From Bacillota bacterium (GTDB lineage Bacteria; Bacillota; Clostridia; Acetivibrionales; DSM-1351): DNA of 64,000 nt. The notes under the pieces are model-generated. The model saw only the letters and a program-made list of their open reading frames with translations, did not search any database and was not told the origin of the DNA. Where the stretch lies: contig JAEWOH010000010.1 of assembly GCA_023460955.1 (NCBI GenBank), positions 1-64,000 of the forward strand. The letters run 5' to 3'. Shown in pieces: positions 25,792 through 35,031 of the stretch; position 1 is the first letter of the stretch; each line of letters starts with the position of its first letter. Both the position numbers and the translations under genes were made by a program.

Positions 25792-26667
25792 ATGTTTGAT
25801 GTCATTATAGTAGGCAAAGGTCCCGCGGGGCTATCAGCTGCTATTTACACTGTAAGAGCAGGACTCAGAACACTGGTCATAGGTCAGGATAAAAGTGTAC
25901 TGTTAAAGGCGGACAGGATTGAAAATTATTTTGGTTTTGCGGACGCCGTTTCCGGAAGTTACCTCCTGGAGCAAGGAGAAAAACAGGCTAGGAAGCTTGG
26001 TACAAAATTTGATAATAATGAAGTAATAGCTCTTGAAAAAGGAGAGTTTTTTGAGGTTTACACAACTGGTGAGAACTATTCAGGTAAAGCGGTTTTACTG
26101 GCTACAGGACAACAGATTGCAAAGGCTAAAATAGACAGGATTACCGAATTCGAGGGAAATGGTATCAGCTACTGCACCACCTGTGACGGGTTCTTCTACA
26201 AAGGTTTAAAAGTTGGTGTTCTGGGCTATAAGGATTATGCCATACACGAGGCCATGGAGCTTGAGCCGCTTACAACCGACATAACTATATTTACAAACGG
26301 AAAGCAGCTTGAGTTGTCGGAAAAGTATAAAAGCGTAGCAGCCAGGTTTAAGGTGAACAATGATGTGATTAAAACTGTGGAAGGCAAGGACGTTTTAGAG
26401 AATGTTGTATTTGAAGACGGCAGTAAAGAAAGGCTTGACGGCCTGTTTATAGCTTATGATTCTGCCACAAGTATAGATTTTGCCAGGAAACTTGGTGTCA
26501 TAACTAATAAAAATGCAATTGTTGTTGATGATAAACAGAAAACCAATCTGGAGGGACTTTTTGCTGCCGGAGATTGTACTGGAGGACTAAAGCAGGTGTC
26601 TACCGCAGTTGGACAGGGAGCACTGGCAGCAAGGCAGATAATTGAGTATGTCAGAAGTTTAAGGTAA
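25792..26667 (+). CDS. Thioredoxin reductase-like flavoprotein, probably ferredoxin-linked type
   Basis: 291 aa from the ATG at 25792 with GGAGG upstream. The FAD-binding GKGPAGLSAA, redox pair C128-T-T-C131 (CTTCDG) and C-terminal FAAGDCTGG and VGQGALAA match thioredoxin reductases. The NADPH domain is degenerate: the GxGxxA-type loop reads VGVLGYKDYAIHEA and no HRRxxxR motif is seen. This pattern fits the clostridial ferredoxin-dependent (or donor-undetermined) flavin thioredoxin reductases rather than NADPH enzymes. No thioredoxin gene adjoins it. Confidence 0.85.
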   Translation: MFDVIIVGKGPAGLSAAIYTVRAGLRTLVIGQDKSVLLKADRIENYFGFADAVSGSYLLEQGEKQARKLGTKFDNNEVIALEKGEFFEVYTTGENYSGKAVLLATGQQIAKAKIDRITEFEGNGISYCTTCDGFFYKGLKVGVLGYKDYAIHEAMELEPLTTDITIFTNGKQLELSEKYKSVAARFKVNNDVIKTVEGKDVLENVVFEDGSKERLDGLFIAYDSATSIDFARKLGVITNKNAIVVDDKQKTNLEGLFAAGDCTGGLKQVSTAVGQGALAARQIIEYVRSLR

Positions 26668-26752
26668 AGAATAGGCTTAGTTGAATAATTCCCCATTTTA
26701 TGATAAAATATGAGCACTATCAAGCTGCAGCTTCAAAACAGGAGACATGGTC

Positions 26753-28132
26753 ATGTTCGTTATATTTATTTTATTATGGCTCATAGCAATCGTATTAATT
26801 TATGCCAATCCCAAAGCTGCATGGGCGTGGTGGGCTAGCGGCTGCCTGTTCCTAAACGGCTTTGGTGGAGTTGCGGTTATTTTTAAGGACAATATTATTC
26901 CTTTTGCAAAAAGGTTCAACAGTGAAGATATTAATCTGCTATGCCTTTTTGGGAAAGGAATAGCGGATGTGCTTCAACATTATCTAGCTACTTATGCTTT
27001 AATTGGATTTACATTATTCCTGACTAACTTCCTTGATATAAAATTGAGAACGCGTACTAAAGTAATTATTATGCTTCTTCTATCCCTTCCAAGTATCCTT
27101 ATGTTCTTTCTATACCCGTTAAATCCTTACTTTGAGCCTGATTACAAGGTTCTGGCGTCCTGGGTGGTTGTATACACCGTTGCTTCAAATCTTATTTTGA
27201 TTATCAGCATATTAAAAGAAAAAGATTCTCACAAAAGAAATAGCAAAACCGCAACGAGTATTTTTGCCATACCTACTACTCTTGGCATAATGTGGACCAG
27301 TTATTTATCTGTTGCTGTAGGTTATCATGAGGTTTGGTATCTGAATATCTGGATTATCCTTATCCAGTTTGTTCTATTTATATATTTTGCAATAAAGCGT
27401 GGTATTCTTGGTGTAAGGTTGAAATTTGAAAGATTTAACTTAGATGAAACAATAGACACTATGATAAACGGAATGAGCATGTTATCTCATGCCATTAAGA
27501 ATGAAGCCTGTACTATAAACCTATGTGTTGACACAATAAGGTCAATAGAAGATATCAGTCCCGGAACAGATCGTAAATTGTCTATAATAAAAGAATCCAG
27601 TAAGAACCTTACTGAATTTACCCAAAGAATAAATAAGTTCCGAACTATGGAAATGGATATGGAACCTTATTTTCTTAAAATTCTCGTTGAGAAATCCATT
27701 GATCAGGTTATGCCAATGATTAACGGAAAGAATATAAGGATAGAAAACAGGATAGAATATGACGAAGCAATAATGATAGATGCAGTACATATATCCGAGG
27801 TACTTCGTAATCTTCTGATAAATGCTATAGAAGCTATAGAAGACGAAGGTATTATATACATAGATTCAGCTATTAAAGAAGAAAAGTTCATCATCTCTGT
27901 TACAGATAACGGTATAGGAATAAGAACAGAAGCTCTTGAAAAAGTAATGACGCCATTTTATTCAACAAAAGATGGGAAGAATAATTTCGGATTAGGTCTA
28001 AGCTACTGCTACAAAGTTATGAATTCTCACAATGGACAGCTTAAAATTATCAGTCAGGTAAACAGGGGAACTACAATGCATATGCTTTTTCCTGTTGAAA
28101 GGGTAATCAAAACTGTTAAAGCTGCACAATAA
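26753..28132 (+). CDS. Orphan membrane sensor histidine kinase
   Basis: 459 aa from the ATG at 26753 (GGAG 8 nt upstream; the ATG at 26747 is too close to it). The N-terminal 220 residues form about seven hydrophobic segments with short loops and no large extracellular domain. The phosphoacceptor is probably H246 in MLSHAIKNEA. The ATPase domain has the N box (LRNLLINAIEAI), G1 (VTDNGIGI), F (PFYSTK) and G2 (GLGLSYC) boxes. No response regulator is adjacent. In clostridia such orphan kinases often phosphorylate Spo0A, which is a possibility only. Confidence 0.88.
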   Translation: MFVIFILLWLIAIVLIYANPKAAWAWWASGCLFLNGFGGVAVIFKDNIIPFAKRFNSEDINLLCLFGKGIADVLQHYLATYALIGFTLFLTNFLDIKLRTRTKVIIMLLLSLPSILMFFLYPLNPYFEPDYKVLASWVVVYTVASNLILIISILKEKDSHKRNSKTATSIFAIPTTLGIMWTSYLSVAVGYHEVWYLNIWIILIQFVLFIYFAIKRGILGVRLKFERFNLDETIDTMINGMSMLSHAIKNEACTINLCVDTIRSIEDISPGTDRKLSIIKESSKNLTEFTQRINKFRTMEMDMEPYFLKILVEKSIDQVMPMINGKNIRIENRIEYDEAIMIDAVHISEVLRNLLINAIEAIEDEGIIYIDSAIKEEKFIISVTDNGIGIRTEALEKVMTPFYSTKDGKNNFGLGLSYCYKVMNSHNGQLKIISQVNRGTTMHMLFPVERVIKTVKAAQ

Positions 28133-28151
28133 TTAGACAGTATATTATTTA

Positions 28152-28194
28152 AGGATGGCTCAGGAGTGAAATTTGTTTGAGACCATCTTTTTTG
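28152..28194 (+). terminator. Terminator of the histidine kinase gene
   Basis: An imperfect stem (GGATGG-CTCA with TGAG-a-CCATC, arms near 28153-28162 and 28178-28188) is followed by TTTTTT. Confidence 0.7.
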
Positions 28195-28354
28195 TTGCAA
28201 AAAAATATCCTCTCCCCCTAAAGGTGTTACAAAAAAGTAATAAAAAAACTGACAAGTTTAGAATACTTAAATAAGCTTGGGCATAGAAATAGTTGTGTAA
28301 GGATGAATATTCATATTATTTGCTTTTAACATTTTTATGTGAGGTGTCAGAGAG

Positions 28355-29191
28355 ATGCGAAAAATATTTAGTTTAATTTTGGTGTGTGTAATCACAATGG
28401 CTTTGTTTTCCGGATGCGGATCGGCAGACAATAATTCGGGAATTGATGAGTTAACTCCTGCAAGCAGTGTTTCTTTAGGTGAGAACCAAGCTGGAGAATT
28501 GAAAAACAAAACTCCATATAAGCTGTATTTTATAAATGATCAGGGTAAACTTGCTCCGGAAACCAGGTACATTGACAACACTGAAGTTGCAAAAGGAAAT
28601 GAGAACATTGCAACTGTTCTCGTAAAAGAGCTCATTAATGGTCCTGCTAAAGGTAGTCTGCTTACCGGAACCATTCCACAGGAAACAAAAGTGCATTCAA
28701 ACGTTACCATTAAGAGTGGTACTGCTACAGTTGACCTCACAAAAGAATTTATAGATAAGCACAAGGGAGGAAAAAAGAATGAGCAGCTTACTTTATATTC
28801 TATAGTAAATACATTAACCGAAATAAAGGATATAAACACAGTACAGTTTAAAATAGACGGAAAAGTTAAGAAGGAATTCAAGGGCAGCTATCAGTTGGAT
28901 GTAGCCTTCCCAAGATCTGCATACCTAACAGCTCAGCCTGACGAGCAGGATGTTATAAAACTTGATGACGGTGCCGCCAAAGAAAACAATAAGAATAATA
29001 TTAACAATGACAACACAAATAAAAACAATACAAATAAAGAAAACTCAGATAAGGACAAAGCTAACAGCAATACTAATAACAACAATAAAGACAATCAGAT
29101 AAAGGATCAAAATAACCAAACAAAGGATAATCCATCAAAAGATCAGAAAACAAACGCTGATATAGAGGATGATTTAGATCCTCTGGAATAA
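28355..29191 (+). CDS. GerMN-domain lipoprotein
   Basis: 278 aa. The N-terminus is a lipoprotein signal (basic MRK, hydrophobic stretch, lipobox LFSGC). One GerMN domain (about 45-175) contains YFINDQGKLAPETRYID, LVKELINGP and TVDLTKEF. The C-terminal 75 residues are low-complexity Asn/Lys/Asp/Gln. GerM in Bacillus has two such domains and works in the SpoIIIA-SpoIIQ channel during sporulation; single-domain lipoproteins also occur outside sporulation, so its job here is open. It is exported and membrane-anchored. Confidence 0.85.
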   Translation: MRKIFSLILVCVITMALFSGCGSADNNSGIDELTPASSVSLGENQAGELKNKTPYKLYFINDQGKLAPETRYIDNTEVAKGNENIATVLVKELINGPAKGSLLTGTIPQETKVHSNVTIKSGTATVDLTKEFIDKHKGGKKNEQLTLYSIVNTLTEIKDINTVQFKIDGKVKKEFKGSYQLDVAFPRSAYLTAQPDEQDVIKLDDGAAKENNKNNINNDNTNKNNTNKENSDKDKANSNTNNNNKDNQIKDQNNQTKDNPSKDQKTNADIEDDLDPLE

Positions 29192-29215
29192 TCCAAAACA
29201 AAGAATTCATATATA

Positions 29216-29298
29216 CAAGGTATCTTATTTGAGGGTAACTGGATTTAACTATCCGGGAAACAAAAAAGTAAGATACCTTGGGTTTTATTCTTTTAATT
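29216..29298 (+). terminator. Long-loop terminator after the GerMN gene
   Basis: A 12-bp perfect stem (29216-29227 with 29269-29280) encloses a 41-nt loop that can form a smaller inner hairpin, and is followed by TTTTATTCTTTT. Confidence 0.65.
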
Positions 29299-29347
29299 AG
29301 ATTTGTATTCTTTTTTAATTTCACGGATAAGTATTTATCTATGAAAT

Positions 29348-29563
29348 TCAGTGATTACAGCAACCTCCGCATACATGTCTGCTTGGGCATTCCGCACCCT
29401 CCGATTTTCTTGACTGAATAATATTAACGCTTTTAAAAATTGTCTCCAACTTATTGCTGCCACATTGTGGGCAATTAATCAGATTGTTCTCACGCTCACT
29501 CATTTTTGCCATTATATTAAACTCATTTCCGCATTTAGGACATTTTAAATCGTAAAAAGGCAT
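29348..29563 (-). CDS. FmdB-type zinc-ribbon protein
   Basis: 71 aa. It begins MPFYDLKCPKCGNEF and has a second CPQCG pair, the standard FmdB/CxxC_CxxC regulatory-like zinc ribbon. The C-terminal tail has four further Cys (CPSRHVCGGCC). The family is widespread, small and uncharacterised, and likely binds zinc. It is monocistronic and convergent to the GerMN gene. Confidence 0.85.
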   Translation of the reverse strand: MPFYDLKCPKCGNEFNIMAKMSERENNLINCPQCGSNKLETIFKSVNIIQSRKSEGAECPSRHVCGGCCNH

Positions 29564-29780
29564 AATTTCAACTCCATAAATCCATATTTTTTAAATCAAA
29601 TAAATTATAGCACAAATGTACGCTTGGTAAAACCTTGTGGATTTTGCTTTGCGTATAATTAATTTTTTTAGACGGAAAATACTAATATGAACATTGGTTT
29701 GTAGTAATACAATTTTTAAACCAACATTGGGCGTTAATCTAGTAACTCTATTGCTGCTAAGCAGCGAGATGGGAGAATAT

Positions 29781-30839
29781 ATGCATACAGTATGGAAGGG
29801 TTCAATCAGTTTCGGCCTGGTAAATATACCTGTAAAAATGTTTACGGCAACAGAGGACAAGGATATAAGATTTAAATATATTCATAAGGAATGTCATACT
29901 CCGGTAAAGTACAAGAAGACCTGTCCTGCCTGCAATAAGGATGTTCAGCCCGAGGATATTGTCAAGGGCTATGAATATGAGCCGGGCAGGTTTGTAATAT
30001 TGACAGATGAAGATTTCGATTCCATAGAGATAAAAAGTGAGAAAACGGTTGAGATATTGGATTTTGTAAAGCTTGAAGAGGTAGATCCCATATATTTTGA
30101 CAAGACTTATTTTCTTGGACCACAGGAGACAGGAGGAAAGGCATATACACTGCTGAGAGAAGCTCTCAGCGGAAAGCAGAGGATTGCTGTTGCCAAAATA
30201 ACTATCAGAGACAGGGAATCACTGGCGGTAATAAGGGTATATAACAACGTACTTGTATTAGAAACGATATTTTATCCGGATGAGGTCAGGGACTCAAAGC
30301 AGGTACCCGGAGTTCCGGAGAACCTTCAGACCACAAAAGCAGAGCTTGATATGGCTACACAGCTGATAGACAACCTGACTACGGTTTTTGATCCAAGTAA
30401 ATATAGCGATACTTACAGAGAAAGACTTCTTGAAAAAATTAATGCAAAGGTTGAGGGTAAGGACTTTGTAGTTAAGAAAGAAACTGACAAGGAAAATATC
30501 GTAAGCCTGATGGAAGCTCTCAAGCAAAGTATTCAAATGTCAAAAGGCAATAAAATCAATTCAAAAGAAGATAATACAGAGGAAAAAACAGGTAAGTCAG
30601 AAGAAAGCCTAAAGGACACTGAAAATGCAGATAGCAGTGAGAAGAAAACTGCTTCAAGAGGCAGAAAAAAGCCGGCTTCCGCAAATGAAAGTAAAGAAGA
30701 ACAACCCGGAGATAAAGTTGAAGCCCCCAGGGCTGAGAAAGTACAGGCTGAAAGTGCTACTGATAACGAAGGAGAAGTAAAGAAACCGGCAGCTAGGGGT
30801 AAAAAGCCTGCCAAAGCCAGGGAAACAGTTAAGACATGA
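29781..30839 (+). CDS. ku: Ku protein, non-homologous end joining
   Basis: 352 aa from the ATG at 29781, with GGGAG just upstream; the longer open frame to 29694 lacks a ribosome site. The N-terminus HTVWKGSISFGLVNIPVKM is the classic bacterial Ku start and the beta-barrel core continues to about 260. The C-terminal tail is Lys/Glu/Ala-rich with several RGRKKP/RGKKPAK elements, typical of DNA-binding tails. It encircles DNA ends as a homodimer and recruits LigD. First gene of a three-gene NHEJ operon; its stop overlaps the next start by 4 bp. Confidence 0.95.
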   Translation: MHTVWKGSISFGLVNIPVKMFTATEDKDIRFKYIHKECHTPVKYKKTCPACNKDVQPEDIVKGYEYEPGRFVILTDEDFDSIEIKSEKTVEILDFVKLEEVDPIYFDKTYFLGPQETGGKAYTLLREALSGKQRIAVAKITIRDRESLAVIRVYNNVLVLETIFYPDEVRDSKQVPGVPENLQTTKAELDMATQLIDNLTTVFDPSKYSDTYRERLLEKINAKVEGKDFVVKKETDKENIVSLMEALKQSIQMSKGNKINSKEDNTEEKTGKSEESLKDTENADSSEKKTASRGRKKPASANESKEEQPGDKVEAPRAEKVQAESATDNEGEVKKPAARGKKPAKARETVKT

Positions 30840-31810
30840 AATGGATAAATCCGATGGAACCTGTGAGCCTGAACAGGGTAAAGAACGACAGCGATTTTAT
30901 TCATGAAATTAAATGGGATGGTATCAGAGGTCTGATTTATTTACAGGATGGAGAAATGAGACTGTTTACTAAGAAAGGGAATGAAAGGACAGGTTTCTAT
31001 CCGGAACTGGATGTAATAAATAAAGTATTGAAGGACCGGAATGTGGTTCTAGACGGAGAAATAGTGGTTTTGGACCATTCGGGTCAACCCAGTTTCCATA
31101 ATGTCCTTATAAGGGAAACAGTAAAAAACAAGAGGAATCTGGAATTCTATTTAAAGAACTATCCTGTTAAATATATGGTATTTGATATTTTGATGGATAA
31201 AGATAAGCTATTAACCAAAATTCCACTTTTTGAAAGGAAGCAGATACTTGAAAAAGTTATTTCCTCAATAACAAATAATTGCGACACAGTTTTTTTGTCA
31301 CAGGTATTTAAAGATGGCAGAGAACTATATGAAACCATGAAGGAGAAAAACATGGAGGGTATAGTGTCAAAAAAACTGAACAGCTTTTATCTGCCCGGCA
31401 AAAAGCACGAAGAGTGGTTCAAGACAAAGTTCACAAAGAGAATGCTGTGCATTGTAGGGGGCATCCAGTGGAAGGACAAGAGGCCGAACTCACTGCTTAT
31501 GGGCATAACAACTGAAGAAAGTGCCAAACTGATCTACATGGGGAGGGCTTCCCTTGGACTTAAAGGCTCCGACCTGCAGCTCCTGATGCAGTACAAGGAT
31601 GATCTGATAATGGGAGAATGCCCCTTTGACCAAACCGGTTCAGCAGCCTTTGAGAAATCAGGGACAGAATTAACGTGGACAGTTCCTGCTCTTACCTGTT
31701 GGATTAGTTTTCTGGAACTGTCCAATGACGGTCATTTCAGGCATCCTAAAATACTCGGCTTTACTAATCTGCCTGCGAAAGAAGCAAACGGAAAGGTGTT
31801 AACGGATTGA
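30836..31810 (+). CDS. ATP-dependent DNA ligase, stand-alone LigD ligase module
   Basis: 324 aa. The adenylation motif I is EIKWDGIR with the nucleotide-accepting Lys at K26. Further motifs are LDGEIVVLD (III), FDIL, EGIVSKK (IV) and EEWFKTK (V), followed by an OB-fold. It has neither the phosphoesterase nor the polymerase module of the fused LigD, which here is a separate gene. It seals double-strand breaks held by Ku. The ATG overlaps the ku stop (ATGA), so translation is coupled. Confidence 0.93.
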   Translation: MKWINPMEPVSLNRVKNDSDFIHEIKWDGIRGLIYLQDGEMRLFTKKGNERTGFYPELDVINKVLKDRNVVLDGEIVVLDHSGQPSFHNVLIRETVKNKRNLEFYLKNYPVKYMVFDILMDKDKLLTKIPLFERKQILEKVISSITNNCDTVFLSQVFKDGRELYETMKEKNMEGIVSKKLNSFYLPGKKHEEWFKTKFTKRMLCIVGGIQWKDKRPNSLLMGITTEESAKLIYMGRASLGLKGSDLQLLMQYKDDLIMGECPFDQTGSAAFEKSGTELTWTVPALTCWISFLELSNDGHFRHPKILGFTNLPAKEANGKVLTD

Positions 31811-32715
31811 TGGAAACAATAGTTGATATAAAAGTGGAAATAGAAAATAAAATAATAAGTGTAAAGAACCCTGATAAGCTTTTTTGGCCTGAAGCAGGCG
31901 TTTCAAAGCTTGAGTTTATTGAGACTATGACAAAGCTTGCGCCTTATGTCATAAGATATGCCAAGAATCGAATGCTGACTTCTATAAGGTATCCCCATGG
32001 TATTGGGGATAAAAGCTTTTTTCAAAAGGAAAAGCCCGTTAATACTCCTGAATGGGTAAAAACCGTATTATTTAATGATAAAAACTATATAGCTCTGAAT
32101 TCGGCAGCTACTCTGGTGTGGCTCTGCACTCAGGCGGCGCTTGAACTCCATACCAGCTTCAATGTTCATGAAAAACCTGATCATCCATCAAGCCTTGTTT
32201 TTGATCTTGACCCAGACGAAGGCAATACCTTTGACGAAGTTACCGAAGTTGCCTTGAGTATTTATGAGACAATAAAGGCGCTTGGTGTAACAGGTTTTAT
32301 AAAAACCTCAGGTGCAACGGGGCTTCAAATATTTATACCGACAGGAGAGAGATATAATTATGATACTGCCAGAAAGCTGAATGAATTCTTTGCAGAGTAT
32401 TTTGCTCATAAGCTTCACCATAACGTTACAATAGAAAGAATGAAGAAGAAACGTGATGGTAAAATATACTTTGACTGGCTGCAAATGTGGCATGGTAAAA
32501 GTATGATTACAGCTTACTCTGCAAGAGCTGTAAAAAGTGCTGCAGTTTCTACCCCAATTGAATGGAGTGAGCTGGGTAAAATCCGGCCTGAGATGTTTAC
32601 TCTAAAAAATATTGCCCAAAGGATTGAAAGAAAAGGTGATCTTTTTGAACCTATGCTCAACTGCAACAACAGCGTACAGTTGGATGAGGTACTTAAACAA
32701 CTTAATAAAAAGTAG
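31810..32715 (+). CDS. LigD-type polymerase/primase, stand-alone
   Basis: 301 aa from the ATG at 31810, which shares one base with the ligase stop codon. AEP-superfamily NHEJ polymerase: the metal-binding pair is D132 and D134 in FDLDPDE, with the preceding HxxF-like ELHTSFN, the SGATGLQIFIPTGER loop and later WHGKSMITAYSARA. It fills gaps at broken ends, often with ribonucleotides. The Mycobacterium LigD fuses this domain to ligase and phosphoesterase; here it is a separate protein and no phosphoesterase gene is seen. Confidence 0.93.
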   Translation: METIVDIKVEIENKIISVKNPDKLFWPEAGVSKLEFIETMTKLAPYVIRYAKNRMLTSIRYPHGIGDKSFFQKEKPVNTPEWVKTVLFNDKNYIALNSAATLVWLCTQAALELHTSFNVHEKPDHPSSLVFDLDPDEGNTFDEVTEVALSIYETIKALGVTGFIKTSGATGLQIFIPTGERYNYDTARKLNEFFAEYFAHKLHHNVTIERMKKKRDGKIYFDWLQMWHGKSMITAYSARAVKSAAVSTPIEWSELGKIRPEMFTLKNIAQRIERKGDLFEPMLNCNNSVQLDEVLKQLNKK

Positions 32716-32921
32716 CATAAGGTTTTCCACGGTTGTTTTATCTTCTATTTTTGTATAGAATATTTACTGACAGTAATTATTTTGTAAATTAATTGATAAA
32801 TAAAATTAAGATAATATTAATTTCATGTTATAAATTTAATGGTACTCTATATATGTATAATTTACCATTTTTTAATGAAATTTTTATTCAATAAGAACTT
32901 AAAATGAATGGAGGGATTTTT

Positions 32922-33935
32922 TTGGCAGTATTAGTTACCGGAGGGGCCGGATACATAGGGACTCACACCTGTGTTGAATTGATTTCAGCAGGTTACGAGG
33001 TTATAATAGTTGATAATTTGAGCAACAGCAAAGAAACAGCAGTTGAAAGAGTTGAAAAAATAACCGGCAGTGCTGTTAAGTTTTATAAAATCGATTTACT
33101 TGATAAGGAAGCATTGGAAAAGGTATTTGAAAACGAGAAAATTGATTGTGTTATTCACTTTGCAGGGCTTAAAGCTGTAGGCGAGTCTGTTTCTATACCT
33201 TTAAAATACTATCATAACAATTTAACCGGCACATTTAATTTATGTGAACTGATGCAGAAATACAACGTTATGAATCTTGTTTTCAGCTCTTCCGCCACGG
33301 TCTACGGTGATCCGGCCAGTGTTCCAATATCTGAGGAGTTTCCTCTTTCTGCAACAAACCCATATGGTAAGACGAAATTAATGATTGAAGATATTTTGAG
33401 AGATTTGCATTATTCCGATAACACCTGGAATATTGCGCTCCTGAGATACTTCAATCCCATAGGAGCTCATAGCAGTGGAACTATCGGAGAGGACCCCAAT
33501 GGCATTCCGAACAATCTTGTTCCTTATATTGCCCAGGTCGCAGTGGGTAAGCTTAAAGAGGTAAGGGTGTTCGGAAATGACTATGACACAGTCGATGGTA
33601 CTGGTGTAAGAGACTACATTCACGTAGTGGATTTGGCAAAGGGGCATGTGAAGGCTCTCGAAAAACTACAGAGGGAGCATATAGGAATAAGACCTTATAA
33701 CCTCGGTACTGGTAACGGTTATAGTGTGCTTCAGGTTATAAAAGCTTTTTCGGAAGCTTGCGGAAAGGATTTGCCCTACAAAATTATTGAAAGAAGGCCC
33801 GGTGATATTGCAGCCTGCTATGCTAAAACGGACAGAGCACAAGCTGAACTGGGATGGGCTGCAGAAAAAGAGATAAGCGAAATGTGTAAAGATTCCTGGA
33901 AATGGCAGTCACAAAACCCTGAAGGGTATAAATAA
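32922..33935 (+). CDS. galE: UDP-glucose 4-epimerase
   Basis: 337 aa. Interconverts UDP-glucose and UDP-galactose. The NAD-binding VTGGAGYIGTHT, VIHFAGLKAVGES, the catalytic Ser in SSSATVYG and Tyr/Lys in NPYGKTK are intact. The start is probably TTG at 32922: GGAGGG (32908-32914) lies 7 nt before it, inside the longer frame that opens at an ATG at 32904, and the family begins right at VLVTGGAGYIG. It is 32 nt upstream of a sugar-nucleotidyltransferase gene and likely co-transcribed with it. Confidence 0.95.
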   Translation: MAVLVTGGAGYIGTHTCVELISAGYEVIIVDNLSNSKETAVERVEKITGSAVKFYKIDLLDKEALEKVFENEKIDCVIHFAGLKAVGESVSIPLKYYHNNLTGTFNLCELMQKYNVMNLVFSSSATVYGDPASVPISEEFPLSATNPYGKTKLMIEDILRDLHYSDNTWNIALLRYFNPIGAHSSGTIGEDPNGIPNNLVPYIAQVAVGKLKEVRVFGNDYDTVDGTGVRDYIHVVDLAKGHVKALEKLQREHIGIRPYNLGTGNGYSVLQVIKAFSEACGKDLPYKIIERRPGDIAACYAKTDRAQAELGWAAEKEISEMCKDSWKWQSQNPEGYK

Positions 33936-33967
33936 GTTTATTACTAAGAACTTTAAGGGGAATTGAT

Positions 33968-34885
33968 ATGAATAATAAGACAACTCTGGTAATCATGGCA
34001 GCAGGTATGGGAAGCCGCTACGGAGGACTGAAGCAGATTGATCCTGTTGGCCCAAACGGCGAAATAATTATGGAGTATTCAATCTATGATGCAATTAAGG
34101 CGGGATTCAGTAAGGTTGTATTCATAATTAAAAAGGAAAATGAAGAAACCTTTAGAGAGGTTATCGGTAAAAAAATTGAGAGTTTGATTGATGTTGAATA
34201 CGTTTACCAGCAGATAAATAATTTACCCGAAGGCTTTTCTGTGCCTGAGGGAAGGGTGAAACCATGGGGGACAGGACATGCTGTGCTTAGTGCGAAGGGT
34301 GCTGTAAAGACTCCGTTTGCAGTAATAAATGCTGATGATTTTTATGGAGCCAATACATATAAGCTACTTCACAATTTTCTTGCAAATAGTATGGATACGC
34401 CGGATAAGTATAAATACTGCATGGTGGGTTTTATCTTAGAAAATACCTTGACGGAGAACGGTCATGTGGCAAGAGGAGTTTGCAAGGTCGACGAAAAGGG
34501 TAATCTGGTGGATATCCAGGAAAGAACGAAAATTATGAAGTTTGGTAATGAAACAAAGTATACTGAGGATGACAGCAGCTGGATAGTTATACCGAAAGGA
34601 AATATTGTTTCAATGAACACCTGGGGCTTTAATTTAAGCCTTTTTAATGAGCTTGAGGAGCAATTCCCGGCATTTCTTGAACAAAATAAGGATAACCTTT
34701 TGAAGGCAGAGTATTTTCTTCCTACAGTTGTAGATAACCTGATCAAGAAGGGAAAGGCGGACGTTAAAGTACTTTCAACAACAGACAAGTGGTATGGTGT
34801 TACTTATCAGGAGGATAAACCGGTTGTAAAACAATCAATACGAGATATGGTTTTCGAGGGGAAATATCCTGAAAACCTTTGGTAG
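33968..34885 (+). CDS. Sugar-phosphate nucleotidyltransferase family protein
   Basis: 305 aa. It begins TTLVIMAAGMGSRYGGLKQIDPVG, the nucleotide-binding signature with a slight variation (MAAGMGSRYGG rather than LAGGxGTRL), then WGTGHAVL and the metal-binding NADDFYG. It resembles the family annotated as sugar-phosphate nucleotidyltransferase in clostridia, without a C-terminal beta-helix. The neighbouring galE suggests a role in UDP-hexose or surface-sugar metabolism. AAGGGG precedes the ATG. Confidence 0.85.
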   Translation: MNNKTTLVIMAAGMGSRYGGLKQIDPVGPNGEIIMEYSIYDAIKAGFSKVVFIIKKENEETFREVIGKKIESLIDVEYVYQQINNLPEGFSVPEGRVKPWGTGHAVLSAKGAVKTPFAVINADDFYGANTYKLLHNFLANSMDTPDKYKYCMVGFILENTLTENGHVARGVCKVDEKGNLVDIQERTKIMKFGNETKYTEDDSSWIVIPKGNIVSMNTWGFNLSLFNELEEQFPAFLEQNKDNLLKAEYFLPTVVDNLIKKGKADVKVLSTTDKWYGVTYQEDKPVVKQSIRDMVFEGKYPENLW

Positions 34886-35031
34886 TTTTTAAATCGGGTT
34901 TAGCTGTTCGGGCCTTAGCAAGTTATATAGAGGCCCCTCGACAGGCCGGATAAAAAATCATATTGAATAATGGTGACGTATGTAATATAATGTAAAATAT
35001 TAAAATACCTGTTAAAGTGAGGGGCGATACA

